From: Benincasa hispida
Lineage: Eukaryota; Streptophyta; Magnoliopsida; Cucurbitales; Cucurbitaceae
Assembly (NCBI RefSeq): GCF_009727055.1
Contig: NC_052354.1
Span: forward strand, 4,293,303 to 4,357,302
Direction of reading: 5' to 3'
Length of the DNA: 64,000 nt
The notes under the pieces are model-generated. The model saw nothing but the letters and a program-made list of their open reading frames with translations. It had not been told where the DNA came from and did not search any database. The position numbers and the translations under genes were made by a program. The first letter of the stretch is position 1. Each line of letters starts with the position of its first letter. Shown here piece by piece: positions 1 through 13,000 of this stretch.

Positions 1-881
1 CTCATTGCTTTGAGATGGAACACGTGTTTATCTAAGATAATATTAGAGGTTATAAAATCGAAACAGTCATTCATTCAGAAAAAGAAAAAAAAAAAAGAAA
101 GAAAGAGAGGTCGATTCCAAGAATGATAAATCCAATGAAGAATCCCAAATATCATAGACGAGACAAATCTTCCATCCAAATTTTAATATAATTTCAACTT
201 GTTTTTCTCTAAATTCTCGTGACTTTTTACTAGATATGTTTTGTAACTTATCAACCATACATAAGAGACTATTATTTTATTCAATGATTTTCTAATCAAG
301 ACTTTTTTAGATGTAAGAATTATTGCAACACTTATTTGAATTTAAGATAACAATTAAGAAACCTATAAAAAAAAATGTAAGATTCAAGATGAATTGAAAA
401 TATATAATATAGATAAAAAATTGACATTATTCCTAGGAAAGGTTTAGGGCAGTAAACTTCAAATTACTTTTCCCTAAACCTACATTTCTAAAATATATAT
501 GAAGAGTTTAAGGAACTATTCAGATTCTTTCTTTTTTTAAAAAAAAAAAAAAAAATATATGGATTGTGGATGTATAGATGTACTAGATTATCCTAACTAG
601 GTTGACACAATCTTAGCATCCTCATGATTTCCCACGTCTCTTTATTGATATAAAGTAATTTTTAGATTGATTAGATAAAAAAATATTTTTTAAAAAATCA
701 TTTTGATTTTAAACTCTTTTGATTAAGAAAAAAGTTTAAAATAAACTTTGAAATTGTTTCAAAAGTTCTGTTTTAAGATGATTCAAAAATTGAAATGTTG
801 TTAAATACTTCAATTTTTTTCCTCTATAAAATGACTTAATTTAAAACACCCCATATAAAAGGTTTAGCATAGAAAGAAAAC
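1..881 (-). other. TNL-A intron 6 (continues off window)
   Basis: AT-rich intron; the donor GT is at 880-881, directly after exon 6. Its left end (1-120, then 420-500) aligns with 40074-40200 and 40940-41010 in intron 6 of the paralogue, including the phrase CTCATTGCTTTGAGATG and the purine run that follows. This shows that the window starts inside the intron and that exon 7 lies outside. No coding potential seen. Confidence 0.75.
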
Positions 882-1047
882 CTCGAAAGTCCTTAGAAGT
901 GTTGCCTTGAGGTTTCGTTTTAAGATGATAGAGTAGTCACTTTCACTTTCTTCACCCTCAAAAGTTGCATTCATGGTGGAACAATTCTCTATAGCCTGAT
1001 CAGGTGGTGGTTCACTAGGTTCAAGTCTTGGAAATGACCCAATTGTC
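882..1047 (-). CDS. TNL-A exon 6: acidic linker after first post-LRR module
   Basis: Short exon, acceptor CAG at 1048-1050 and donor GAG|GT at 881/882. It completes the split Arg codon left by exon 5 (phase 2) and ends in phase 0. It encodes a Pro/Glu/Ser-rich linker ending in a basic [13 protein letters not shown] stretch that is identical in both paralogues. It is 3 bases longer than the paralogue's exon 6 (an in-frame indel near the middle). No known domain. Confidence 0.85.
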
Positions 1048-4000
1048 CTGAAACAATCCATTAATAATGTAGATATTTTTAAAGAGAGACAAGAAGAAAG
1101 AAAACTAATAAAATAATCCATTAATTAATGTATGAATATGATAAAGACAACAAAACTTTTACATATCTCAATAACGATATGATATTGTTCACTTTAGGCA
1201 TAAGCTTGTTGGAAGTGTTGATGAGCCCACTCTAAGATTCACTCTAAATCTCACAGATTTTGAAGAGAAGAAACTTATTCTCTTACAAAACTCAATAATA
1301 CACGAGAAAAATATTGTTCTATTGAAACTCAATTTTCTTCTATTTATTTGATTTCCTTCCTTCACTTTATTATAAATGAGGGAAATGAACTCTTTATATA
1401 GTACTCAAGAGATATTTCCCAAAAGACATAAAAGACACTTGACATCCATTTGATGTACTTTCCTGTTATTTTGTGCTACGGCTAGAAGCAATTAAACAGT
1501 CACCAAGCGAATCATAGGTACAAAAACTTCTTCATAATCTACACTATAATTTTGTTTGTACCCTTTCATGACAAGTCTTGTCTTGTATTTCTTGACATCT
1601 CCATTTTGCTTCAACTTTTTTCTATAAATCCATTTGACTCCAAGAGCTTTTCTATTTTTTGGTAGTTTGACTAATTCCCATGTCTCGTTTTTTTTTATTG
1701 CATCAATCACTTGATCCATTGCATCTTTCCATTTTGCATCTTCAATTGCCTCCTCAAAGTATATAGGATCAACATCTACAAATAAAGCAAAACCAGCATG
1801 ATCATCACCCAACATTCTTCTTAAAGTATTATAGATATCACGAATACTTCTTATCATCCTTGAAGTAGTTTCTTCATCACTTATGGAATGTGAAGATGAA
1901 GATGAAGCCACTAGTTGAGTCTCTTCAAGCTCCAAGTCTCGAGCATCTTCTTTACCACCCATCTCAATAAGTAATGGATTCCAATCTTTATTTTCTACAC
2001 CCGATTTCTAGAATTCTGCTTCATTGAACTTGACATCTCAACTAATAATAACTTTCTTACTTACAGTGTTGTATAATTTGTAAGTCTTGAAGTTCTTACT
2101 GTACACAACAAAAATGCACTTTTCTGATTTATCATCTAGCTTACCTTTTTTCTCATCTGTAACATGAGAATAAGCAATGCATCAAAATAGTCTTAGGTGA
2201 CTAACAGTTGGCTTTAAGCTGTTCCATGCTTCTTGAGGACTTATATCTTGCACACTTTTAGTTGAAGCTCGATTTAAGAGTTAAACAACACAAGTTACTA
2301 CATCTCCACAAAATTGATCTGAGAGTTTCTTGGCTTTCAACATACTTCTTGCAAGCTCCATTATTATTCTGTTTTTTCTCTCTACAACTCCATTTTATTG
2401 AGAAGTTATTCAAACAATCTTCTGATGCTTAATTCCATTTTCTTTCAAGAAATTTGCAAACGCAATGTTTTCAATCTCACTTTACTTTCATTTTCAACCA
2501 TTGCTTTGAAAGTCTTCAAACATTTGAAAGTATAGTTCTTTTCTTTTAGCAGATAAATCCATGTTTTCCAACTATAATCGTCAATAAACGTGAGAAAATA
2601 ACGATTACCTCCATATGTAGTAGTTCTCATGGATCCACAGAAGTCTGTATGGATGAGCTCTTTTCTTTTAGCAGATAAATCCATGTTTTCCAACTATAAT
2701 CGTCAATAAACGTGAGAAAATAACAATTACCTCCATATGTAGTAGTTCTCATAGATCCACAGAAGTCTATATGGATGAGCTCTAGAGGCTTTGATGCTCT
2801 CCAAGAACCTCTTGTCATAAATGAATTTCGATGATGCTTTCCAAAAATACATGCTTCACAAAGTTGATCTTCTTTTTTAATATTTGGCATTCCTCTCACC
2901 ATATGTTGTTGACACATGTGATATAAAGTGTCAAAATTAAGATACCCATACCAACAATGCCAAAGCCACGAAGTGTCCTTTACTAAAGCCTCAAAACAAA
3001 CAAGCTTCTAATAGTGCATTTTAATAGGAAACATTTTGTTGTGAGTCATTCACACCTTTGTTATGACACCTCCATTCTTGTGTAAACCCCATACTCCACT
3101 TTTCCTACATAAGTGAGTAACAAGCGTGTTAAGTAAAATTATGAAAGGAGGTAAAGAAGGTAGGCCGATGGAGGTAGAAAATTATAAGTGTTAGACAAGG
3201 GTGAGTTTTAGATAATAACAAGTGAAAATTTGCTAAGTATGGAAGCAAAGTGTAGGCATGCGTTGATGGAGAAGTGTGAACGCTTGGGGTTGCGTGGTAG
3301 CAACCAAGGCTTGTAGAGGTTAAGTGTTGAAGGCAAATGTGTTGGTACTAAGGATGAATGCATGGATTGAAAGGTATGATGCGTTGATAAGGCTTGCAGC
3401 AACCTCAAGTATGTGCGAACAAAGGCACTAGACGATCGTGTAGCAGATGAGCGGCACTATACGATTGGGTAAGCGATCGTCTAGTAAATGAACAGCAATA
3501 CACGATAAGGTAGACAATCGTGTAGGTGGACGATGGGCGATCGTACAGTAAATGCATGGAGAGTTAAACGATGCAGTAGGCGATCGTGTAGTAATTTCGT
3601 GGAGTTGAACGATACGCTAGACGATGCGAAAGATCGCGCTAAATGATGGCATTACGCGTTGGATGATAGTGTAAGCGGCACTACACGATCGACATCAGTG
3701 CTAGAGATGAGCTGTACGAAAAGCGCTAGACGATAGATGTTGGATGCTAGACGATAGATGCTGAGCGCTAGACGATAGACGCTGGGTGCTAGACGATAGA
3801 CGCTGGGTGCTAGACGATAGACGTTGGGCACTAGACAATAGACCTTGGGCACTAGACGATAAGTACTAGGCGTTTGACGATGGAGTATGCGATGCACACT
3901 AAATTTATATTATGAGGCGAAGCCTAACGTGGGTTATGAAGGAAGGGAAGGAAAAATAAATTAATTGAAGAAACTCACTAATGGGAATTGGCCGGAAGCA

Positions 4001-7000
4001 CTAACTACTGGTAGAGGTGGCAGTTTGACCCTTGAACAGGGGAGGTGGAAGGAAGTATAAAAGAAAGAAGAACTTCAGAAGCTCGATTTTGGAAAATGAC
4101 TTGAGCAAATTAAGTAAGATTGGTATCGTTCGAAAGCTGAGAGAATCTAGTTTTTGAGGTTGTTTTACCGGAGAAGATCTCACACAGAGAATAGTAAAAG
4201 TGAAGAATTTGCAGAAGGGGTAGATTCTCGGATTAATCAGAGACCGGAGTGAAGATTGGAAGCTCCAGGACAAACTACAAGAAATTTTCCGCTAATATTT
4301 TAAAGATAAGAAAGTTATCTCAATTCTAAATAAGTTTGTAGAAGGAAGTTTCTTAAAAAGAATCTTGGATTTTAAGTTATGAATTTTTGAAGTTGGAACA
4401 GGGAATCGGTATGTAAGCAGGCAGCTGCTTGGGAAGATTAAGCAAGCAGCTCACCATAATGAGCGAGAGCGAGCGAGAGATAAGAAAATGAGCGAGAGCG
4501 AGAGTGAGTTAGGGAAGAGGAGGATCTCGCTAAGGATGAAGATCTCACTGGTTTTGTGCTGAATCTCGCTAGAAGTCACAAATCTCGATAGAAGTGGTAA
4601 ATCTCGCTCATAAGGGTGATCTCGCTCATAATGATCATCTTACTAGTAATGTTATTTTGTTGGTGAAAGTTTCATTAGTAAGTGAGCTACTTGAAGCTTT
4701 TCGCTGAGAATTCTAAGGGATCTAATCGAGATTGTGTTCTTTCAGGCCAAGAAGAGCTAAGAGAGGCATATAAACCGTTTAAGAGCCCCGACGAGATGTG
4801 AGTGACTATAAATGATTTATAAATGGTTTATAAATATTTTAATAATCCATGCTTTATTAATAGTTACTTTTATGTTGGTTATTTTACACGAAGTTCCAAG
4901 CAATGCATTTCTCTAAAGTTTATAAACGCATGCTAGTTACAAAGTTTATGAAAAATGCTTTGGTACAATGGTTGAACCATGGTAGTTTTCAAAAGGAGAT
5001 TCTATGACATGTTTATGTTAGAAGTATTTGTATTATGTTTTAAAGCATATGTGCTCTTAACGTTGTTGATCATGCGTTAGGGTTAAAGCTAAAGTTGAAT
5101 GAATCTTGATGTACTATGTTTTAAATACCTAAGGTTATCAAAGTATATGTGTTGGTATTCCTAAACACAATGAAAAAGGATACTGAAGGTAGGGAAGGTA
5201 TCCTAAAGAGATTTCTATGCTATATTTGAAAACTATTTTTTTAATGCTTTTCGAGAACTTGATAGCTTAAGTGAGCCGGATGCTAAAGGTAAGGAATGTA
5301 TTTGAGTAAATGTACCAAAGATGTTGACGGTACTTAGTAAACAAATGTGCACGTAGGTAGTTCAATAAAGAGATCGACGTAGGGGTCTCTCCTAGCCATA
5401 GTTTAGTATGAAGAGATTGAAGTAAGGGTTTTTTCTGGCCATGGATTGGCGTTAGGAATTAGAGCGATGGATGTTCATTCTCAACTAAGATTCAATTTTC
5501 AGATACAATGGTTTTAAAAGTTTTATGTACATGTTTGCTTGGCCTATTTTAGTTTCAGTAGTATGTTTTCGAGCTTTTAGTTTAAGCATGAGATTTTTAT
5601 TTTTATTAAGTCACTCGCTGGGTGAGTAGCTCATTCTTTCAAATATTTTTCTTTTCCCAGGTAGTGGTCATCTCCCCAGAGGTTAGCTATCATCCTGCTC
5701 TGCCACTCAAGGACTCCAGTTAAAAGTCCAAAGTGTAGAGAGAAGTTTTAGGTGTTTACTCTGTAAATGTTTGTACATATGTGTTGCTCATATTAGGGAC
5801 TAGTAAAGTATATTGGGATCGTTGAACTCTGTATGTATTAATATGATGTAATTACGTTGTTGTTGATCCCTGGTGTTCTGAGGTTATTTTTAAAGTTTCA
5901 TTAGTTTGGTGAATGGTTATATATGTATTCCAGGGATCTAAGTAGGTTAAGGATGTTAGTTAGGCAATAAGTGCCACAAAAGGGTTGGTAACTACTGTCG
6001 TCACATTCACTTATGGATTAAGAAGGGTAATCTAGGAGGGTGTGTGACATCTTGCATATACTATCTTTAAAGATAATATCTTGTCCTTGCAGCAGAAACT
6101 GCCCAACACTTAAAAGATTGTGCTTGAGCCCTAAAACATTATAAATATCAGTGATTCTTTTTGCTCCATTCTTTGTCTTGACAAGAATATCTCATTTTTC
6201 TTTGACTTCAATTTTCTTGTTGTCACCGGTCTTTACTTCATTTTGATGAGATTCATCTAAAGATATAAAAATATCATTTCTTCTTGTCATATGGTTACTA
6301 CAAGCACTATTAAGATACCATATATCTTCAGTGCTTGTTTCTTGGACATTGAATGTGAGGAAGAGAAGACATTGATCATTATCCTCCTACTCATGCATTA
6401 GAGTGATTTCAGCTTGATTTCAATTAGACTTCTTGGACCAATAGTGTACATTAAAATGCCCATAACGTCTACATTTGAAATATTGTGTGTGAGAAAAATA
6501 TCCACGGCCTCCATTTTTGCTTTTTCCTCTACTTGAACTTGTCCCTATCCTCTATTTGAAGAAGTTTGATTGTCTCTGATCTCTAACTCACAATTTTTGA
6601 AGTTGTTGGACAGTCCATTTCCTCTACCACCACGTCGACCTCTTCTTCCACCAGACCTCCCTCTATAAGAGGTTTGTATATGAAAAGCTTCTTCTGAAGG
6701 AGTAGAATCAAACCACTTCATTCTGAGCTCATGGGATTGAAGAGATCCCCATTAAGCTATCGATGGAGAGAGTTGACAAATCTTTGGATTCTTCATTGCA
6801 ACAACAATATCCTCATACCTTCGAGTCATACTTCTAAGGATATTTTCAACTACTCTTTGATCTTAATTTGTTTCTCCATTTGATCTCAATTGATTAACAA
6901 TTAAGAGAACATGGTTGAAAAATTCATCAATAGTTTCAGCAATTGATTAACTAGCTTTGACAAAGAACATCAAAATATATATATTTATATATATGTATAT

Positions 7001-10000
7001 ATACACATATATATATGTGTGTATATATACATATATATGTGTGTGTATAAGGAGAGAGAGAATTGATGTATATATGTCAAATGGTGTGTATAAGGAGAGA
7101 GAGAATGATTTAATTGAATTACCTTTGAAATGCATTAAACCAAGAAGCCTTGTAACGAGCTCCACCATCCATCAAAGTAGAAACATTTACACGATTCCGA
7201 CGCTTCAAAAGATGATCAACAATTGATGTATGGTATTTTTCAGGAGATCCAAACAAGGCTTTGATCATCTTCCCAATAAAACCCCCTACATTTTGTTCAT
7301 ACAATATTGAAGCTCCACACCATTTGACCTTCACAAATGGGTTATCAGTCATTATTGAAACATCAATGCAGCAACATTCGTTCAACCACCTTGATATCCT
7401 GTTCATTGGTATGTAAAAAACTGATAGTCCAATTGGGTTATCCAATTCAAGGTTGTTGCCATCAAACACTAGGGGTGATTTTAGAGGGCATTCATCTGTT
7501 TCCATTTTCACTATGAACTCACAAAAAAAATTTGAATTATTATTGCTAATTTCATGTTTTTGGACTTCAAATGCAGCAGCTAAAGCAATTCCAACCCTTG
7601 GATTTTCTTCACTTATGTAATCTGGTGGACAATGGGCTGTAATTGAGAATCCATATCTTTTTTCATCAAAGCATGCTATGAAACTAGGATAGGGGATCAC
7701 AAAAGAGTATTTTTCTTGTTGCCATGTGAGGACCTGCCAAATCAAAAATAGTTACAATTTTCAGTTTATTCCTCTGTGTCTTATTCAACTAATAATATAA
7801 GATTAAATTTACTGTATCTCTAACTATCATGAGGTTTTGGATTCTGTGGTAGTTTAACTTGATATCAAAGAGCTAGACGTCTTGTATTTAAACTTATATA
7901 GGCAATGACCATCCACATATCTTGATCACTATGGTATGGTATCGTTTCTGCTTTCTTCTTTTTCTTTTCTTTTTTATTTTTTAATCACATTGGATATCAC
8001 TTTTAGGGATAATAATTAAATGTATAGCAATATTTTTAAAAATTACAAATATAGCAAAATCTATAAGTGATAGACTGCATCACTGTTAGACTCCTACCAA
8101 TAATATGGCCTATCACTTATTGACTTTGAAAACTAGATTTAAATTCTGCTATATCTACAAATTCTTTTGTATTATGTTTTATCTACAAATTTTGGGCTTG
8201 ATTGCTATATTTCAAACTGTCTCTCTTCCTCTCCCTCTCTCTTTTTTTTTAACTATAGACAAAAGAAAAGAGCGGTCAGGAGGTGCTGGTGAAGAAGTTA
8301 GCATAAAAGGAAGATAAAATCTCTTTAGAAGAAAGAATCTTTTATTTAGATTTACAAAGATGGACACGTTTGAGAGAATCCTTTTTCACTCTCTCAAAAT
8401 ACACTCATTTACTTTTCACTCTAAATTTCTCTCTAACTCTCTTGCTTTTCTTTCTTCATTTCTTTGCTTTCTTTGCTTACAAATGGGGGGTATATCTCCT
8501 ATTTATAGAAATGATATCTTTGGAGCCTATGTAAAAGGATTTTCTAGTCTTTTCTAAGATCAAGGTTATTCTAGATATTTCTATGAAGTTTGTCATTGTC
8601 TAGAGAGTTCCATGGATCCTAAATAAAGACTAAGATATTTCTAGATTCTTCTTATATATTTACATGCATTTTGAACATAATCTAGAGAAATCTATTGTAG
8701 ATACTCCAAGAAGATTATAGAATAGTTGGTGTTTCTTCTTCTTCGACATTTCCACTCAATACTAACTATTCTAGCTCTTCCCATCATCTCAAGTTGTTAT
8801 TGGAGCTCTACACGCTTAGATGCTCTTAGCCTTCTGGCACTAAGTCTCAATTTTGATTCCTTCTAATGTAACTACTTGTTCTTCCACGGTCTTTAATTCG
8901 ATGTTTTGTGATACCTCTTCGTATGTTGTTGGTTTTTCAAATACTACTAATGTTGCATTTGCATATTTAGAATTTCATATTCTTTGTCTGATTGATTGCC
9001 TTAATTGTAGTTCTCAACCACTAAGACTCGATGTCCTTAGTTGCTCTTATTTTTTATCATTTTCCCCTTTGAAAGATCTTCTAATCTTTCTGTTGGAGCA
9101 TGTTGCACTTGATTTAATTTTTCTTTTGATCCTTCTTGAAAGACCTCTGGTCCTTATGTGTATTTTTTTATTCGGGTGCCTGTCATGGCGATTTTTCATC
9201 TACTGTAACATTTCTTGATGTATAACATTATTCACCAGTAGAATCAATGCACTCTGCCCTTAGATGCCCTTGCTTATTCATATTAGCCCCATTCTACTAA
9301 CATGATATGGATGAAGTCCCTTCGATGTCATTTTATCAAGCACGTACCACTGGCATTGAAATCTTAGTACATCTCAACACCATGAGGTCCTAACATGATG
9401 AAGTTTCCTATTGATGTCAACTGAGATACCGACACCAAATTCTTCTCATTTCGGACACATAAAGTATGTTATCTAGTTCCACTTGATTAAAGTTGGAATA
9501 GGGCATCATCCTAGTTGTGCCAAACATGAGCTATTGGCAACTCCGAGTTGTTTGTGGTTACAACAACTTGACTTCCTTTGTACGTTGATGTGTTTTTCAG
9601 CTTCCTCTTATCACCTGCCATGTGGTTAGAGCAGCCTGAATTGACATGCCAATCATTTTCCTAATTTATCTCTCTAGCATGGAGAGCCAACACATCGTTC
9701 TTCATTGCATTGGACAGACTATGGGTTAGGATCTATTGTTGCAAAGCATGACTCTACATCCAATTCTTCTTCACTAATGCTCTCAGCTTGGAAGGTGATT
9801 TCATTGCTTTCTGTTATCTTCTTCTCATGACGGTAGTCTCTAGCATAAAGACCTATCATTCAAAAATTATAACATTCACTCTTTTTTTTGTACTCCTGTT
9901 TTCGATTAGTTTTACTAGTTTCCTTTACTTAACTAATGCTTGTTGACTAGCAAGCATGTTTTCTAGGTCAATCAAAGAAGGTTGGACTATCCAACCTTGA

Positions 10001-13000
10001 ATAGCAACAATAAAGCTTCTATATTCAGGTTTAAGTCCATGGATAATGAATCCCCTCATTCCTAATTCTGAAATAGTGGAAGTGCGATCTAATTTAGATA
10101 TTTCGCGACAGTTTGATATTCATCTCCTTTTAAGCAATTGACAAGAGCTGATCATTCTTTAGAAATTGCAATCTCGCATCATTTTATTTTTAGAATAGAA
10201 AGGAAAACACATCCCATTCTACTTTCAAGTCTCCACAATACTGACGTGCTTAAACATTTCTTCATCAACTATAGTTTTAATTCCAAATATGGCCTTACCT
10301 GCCTTGATATTCCATTTCTTGGAAGCAACAACATTCTCAGGTGAATGGACTTCAATGCCTCCTGTAACATCCCACAAGTCTTGGCCTTGGAGATACAACT
10401 TCATAGATGTAGACCATTTTGTGATTTTGAGCATTGAGCTTCTCCTCCAACCAATTGAAGGTCTCCTATCATATTTTAGTGATGAATGCACTCTACAAGT
10501 AATTGTGTCCTAGACAACAAGCTTCACAGCCCCAAACAGTAGGCGATCTTTAGAAGCTCTACGACAATAAGCTAAGTTACCTTAGAATAAAGTATTGAGA
10601 GAATTTGAAATGTTCAAGTTCGAATAATGGCTTGACTTTGATGATAAGGTTCAAAATTGATAAATTTTCAACTCTAACAGTAACAATAGTGGTACTATGA
10701 CACTAGTGGTAACATAGGACGTAATTCTCAGGTGCAATCGGATTGAGTACTCTTTATTCATCAATAAGATTGCATATATTATTACAGGTTTGGATGTCGG
10801 TCCCATGTGCCAATAAAAATTTAGAACACAAGTAAACAACACTAAAGGTAATCAAATAAGACCCACTTTTTTTTATTCCCATTGATCTATTACGTTTCCA
10901 ATGGGGTGAACGTGGCCCTAATGTAGACAAAATACTATTATTTATATAACCATCAACAAACCTACAACATATTTAATAATCATCAATCTTATAATAGTCG
11001 GACGTGGTTGTCGAAGTTGATATCGAAGATGATTTTCATTGGAGTTTGTAATCAGAGGTGATTTTCGGAGCCCATAGTTGGTCGCGCAGAGTTGATCATC
11101 AAAGATGGTTTTCATCAGAGTTTTGTAGCCGGAGGTGGTTTTCAGAAGCCAAAGTTGATCGCATGAATGTGATATTAGAGTTGGTTGTCAAAGTTTTTCA
11201 TTAGAGGTAGTTATCAAAGCCTCGAGTTTATCGTCGGAGTTGCCACTCAAAGGTAGTCATCAAAGTTGATCATCGAAAGTGATTTTTGTGGAAATTTATA
11301 GTTTGAGATGGTTGTCAGAGTTGGTCACCGGAGTTTGTTTGTCGAAGGTAGTTTTCGGAGCTTGAAATTGATAGTCAGAGTTGGTCATGCAAAAATGGCC
11401 ATCAGATTAGGTCACAGGAGTTATCTTCGAAGGTGGTTGCCGGAGCCCAAAATTGGTCGAGCGAAGGTTATCAGAGATCAAAGTTGGTGTTCAGAGTTCA
11501 ATAAGATGTGATTTCAGAGGCCAGAGTTGGTTGTCAAAGTTGTAATCGAGGTGGTTGTCGGAGCCTAGAATTGGTTGTAATTGTAGTTGTTGTGAGATCC
11601 TGGAATTGGTCGTCGAAATTGTAATCGGAGGTGATTGTTGGAGCCTAGATTTGTCATCAGAGGTAATCATTGAAGCAAAGTTATTTACCAGATTATGACA
11701 GCGATAGTCACCAACAATGGGCGATGCGTAAAGCCATTGAGAGCATTAGAAGAAGGTAGAGTTTAGGTGAGTTGGTAAAATATACCAACTCAACTCCACC
11801 AACATTTAAAGTTGGTGGGCCAAACATTGAGTAGGTATATTATACCAACTCAACTTAACTCATGTTGGTGAGCCAAATATCCCCTTAGTTTTTCTCTAAC
11901 TCTCTTGTTTTTCTTTCTTTCTTTATTTGCTTGCTTTGCTTACAAATGGGGGCATATCTCCTATTTATAGAGATACAATCCTTGGAGCCCAAATAAAAAG
12001 ATTTTCTAGCTTTTTTTTTTTCGGTATCTACGTCATTATATATATTTTTATGAAGCTTATCGTCGTCTAAAGAACTTTTTTAGAATTCCGTAGATCCTAA
12101 ATAAAGACTAAGATATTTCTAGATATTTCTTCTTACATATTTACATGCATCTTCAACATAATTCTAAAGAAATCTATTGTAGATACTCCAAAATGCTTCT
12201 AGAATGTTAGTGTTGCTTCTACTTCAATAGATGCACCAAGATATTTCAACTACGTTGATGCACCCATAGCACCCTCATCATGCTTGGACCTAAATTCGAT
12301 GTATTGCCAAGAAAAGATGAGTACATGAGTTTTTAAAGGAGCTAGGGAAAAGCCTAGAAGAAAATTAGTACGATAAGAAGACTAGAGGAAAGCTTTCCAA
12401 TTTAAAGCAATAAAAGACCTCATTTGTTAATTAAATCAAAAGACCTCTGAATTTATTGAAAATAGTGTCCCTCTAAATTGGATGAAATTGAAACTTACTT
12501 AAGATTATATATAGAGGCTAAATTAAAACCAAAACCAGAACTTACCAGAACCAAATTGGAAACTTAATAAAAAAAAAAAAGAAAAGAAGGAAAAATCACT
12601 TATCGAAGAAGTATAAAAACACTAGACTAACTTCGACGAAATTAGCATAGCTCAAATCATAATTCGGAATTAAAATCAACCTACAAAATTAAACATTTAA
12701 AGAAAGAAAATTCACAGAAGAGAAACAATGGACAAAAGAAACTCAAGTATCTATATAAAAAATAATAATAAAAACAAGGCAAAAGTGATTGTTGCAATTC
12801 CTTTAACATGATATTAAAGGAGCTAGACGTCTCATCTTTAAATTTGTACAAAAATAATGATTATTCACATCCATGTATCTTCACTATAGTATAATATTGA
12901 TACTTAGATAACTCAAAAGACCTCGTCCTAATTAAAATATTGTCCCTTATTTCAAACTTGTGAGATTTTATAGTCATGTAATAGCTACAAAGCATGTACA

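Larger units (their letters stand above)
1208..6950 (-). mobile_element. Copia LTR retrotransposon remnant in TNL-A intron 5
   Basis: Minus-strand Copia element read from gag (6950 down to about 6430) through protease/pre-integrase (6300-6060), an interruption (about 3110-6052), integrase (3100-2445), the start of reverse transcriptase (1962-1492) and a likely 3' LTR (about 1208-1490, with a TATATA box near 1397). Family hallmarks on the minus strand: [13 protein letters not shown] before integrase, [28 protein letters not shown], and [26 protein letters not shown]. Most of the reverse transcriptase and RNase H is missing and there are several in-frame stops. A matching 5' LTR was not found near 6.95 kb, where a TA/TG microsatellite sits. 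The paralogue's intron 5 lacks the element, so it inserted after the duplication. Confidence 0.85.
8340..12250 (-). mobile_element. Decayed Copia LTR retrotransposon in TNL-A intron 4
   Basis: Two LTR-like direct copies: about 8340-8760 and about 11885-12240, sharing the stretches ACAAATGGGG..ATATCTCC, TAAATAAAGACTAAGATATTTCTAG and GAAATCTATTGTAGATACTCCA. Between them, on the minus strand, are gag (10491 down to about 9900) and the start of reverse transcriptase (about 9010-8850). The polymerase core and integrase are largely missing. The right LTR is truncated at its left side by a nested element (10860-11880). Element borders are approximate. It is absent from the paralogous intron. Confidence 0.75.

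Noticed and set aside
3652..3897. Minus-strand frame of heptad-like YRLAPSV repeats
   Set aside because: Generated by the 21-bp DNA repeat, not a protein family.
4271..4285. ACTACAAGAAAT near 4273 as the missing left terminus of the CACTA element
   Set aside because: It lacks the leading C of CACTA, is 30 kb away and lies within an LTR-like block; chance or unrelated.
8853..9218. 121-codon plus-strand frame
   Set aside because: Antisense shadow of the Copia linker and reverse-transcriptase start on the minus strand.
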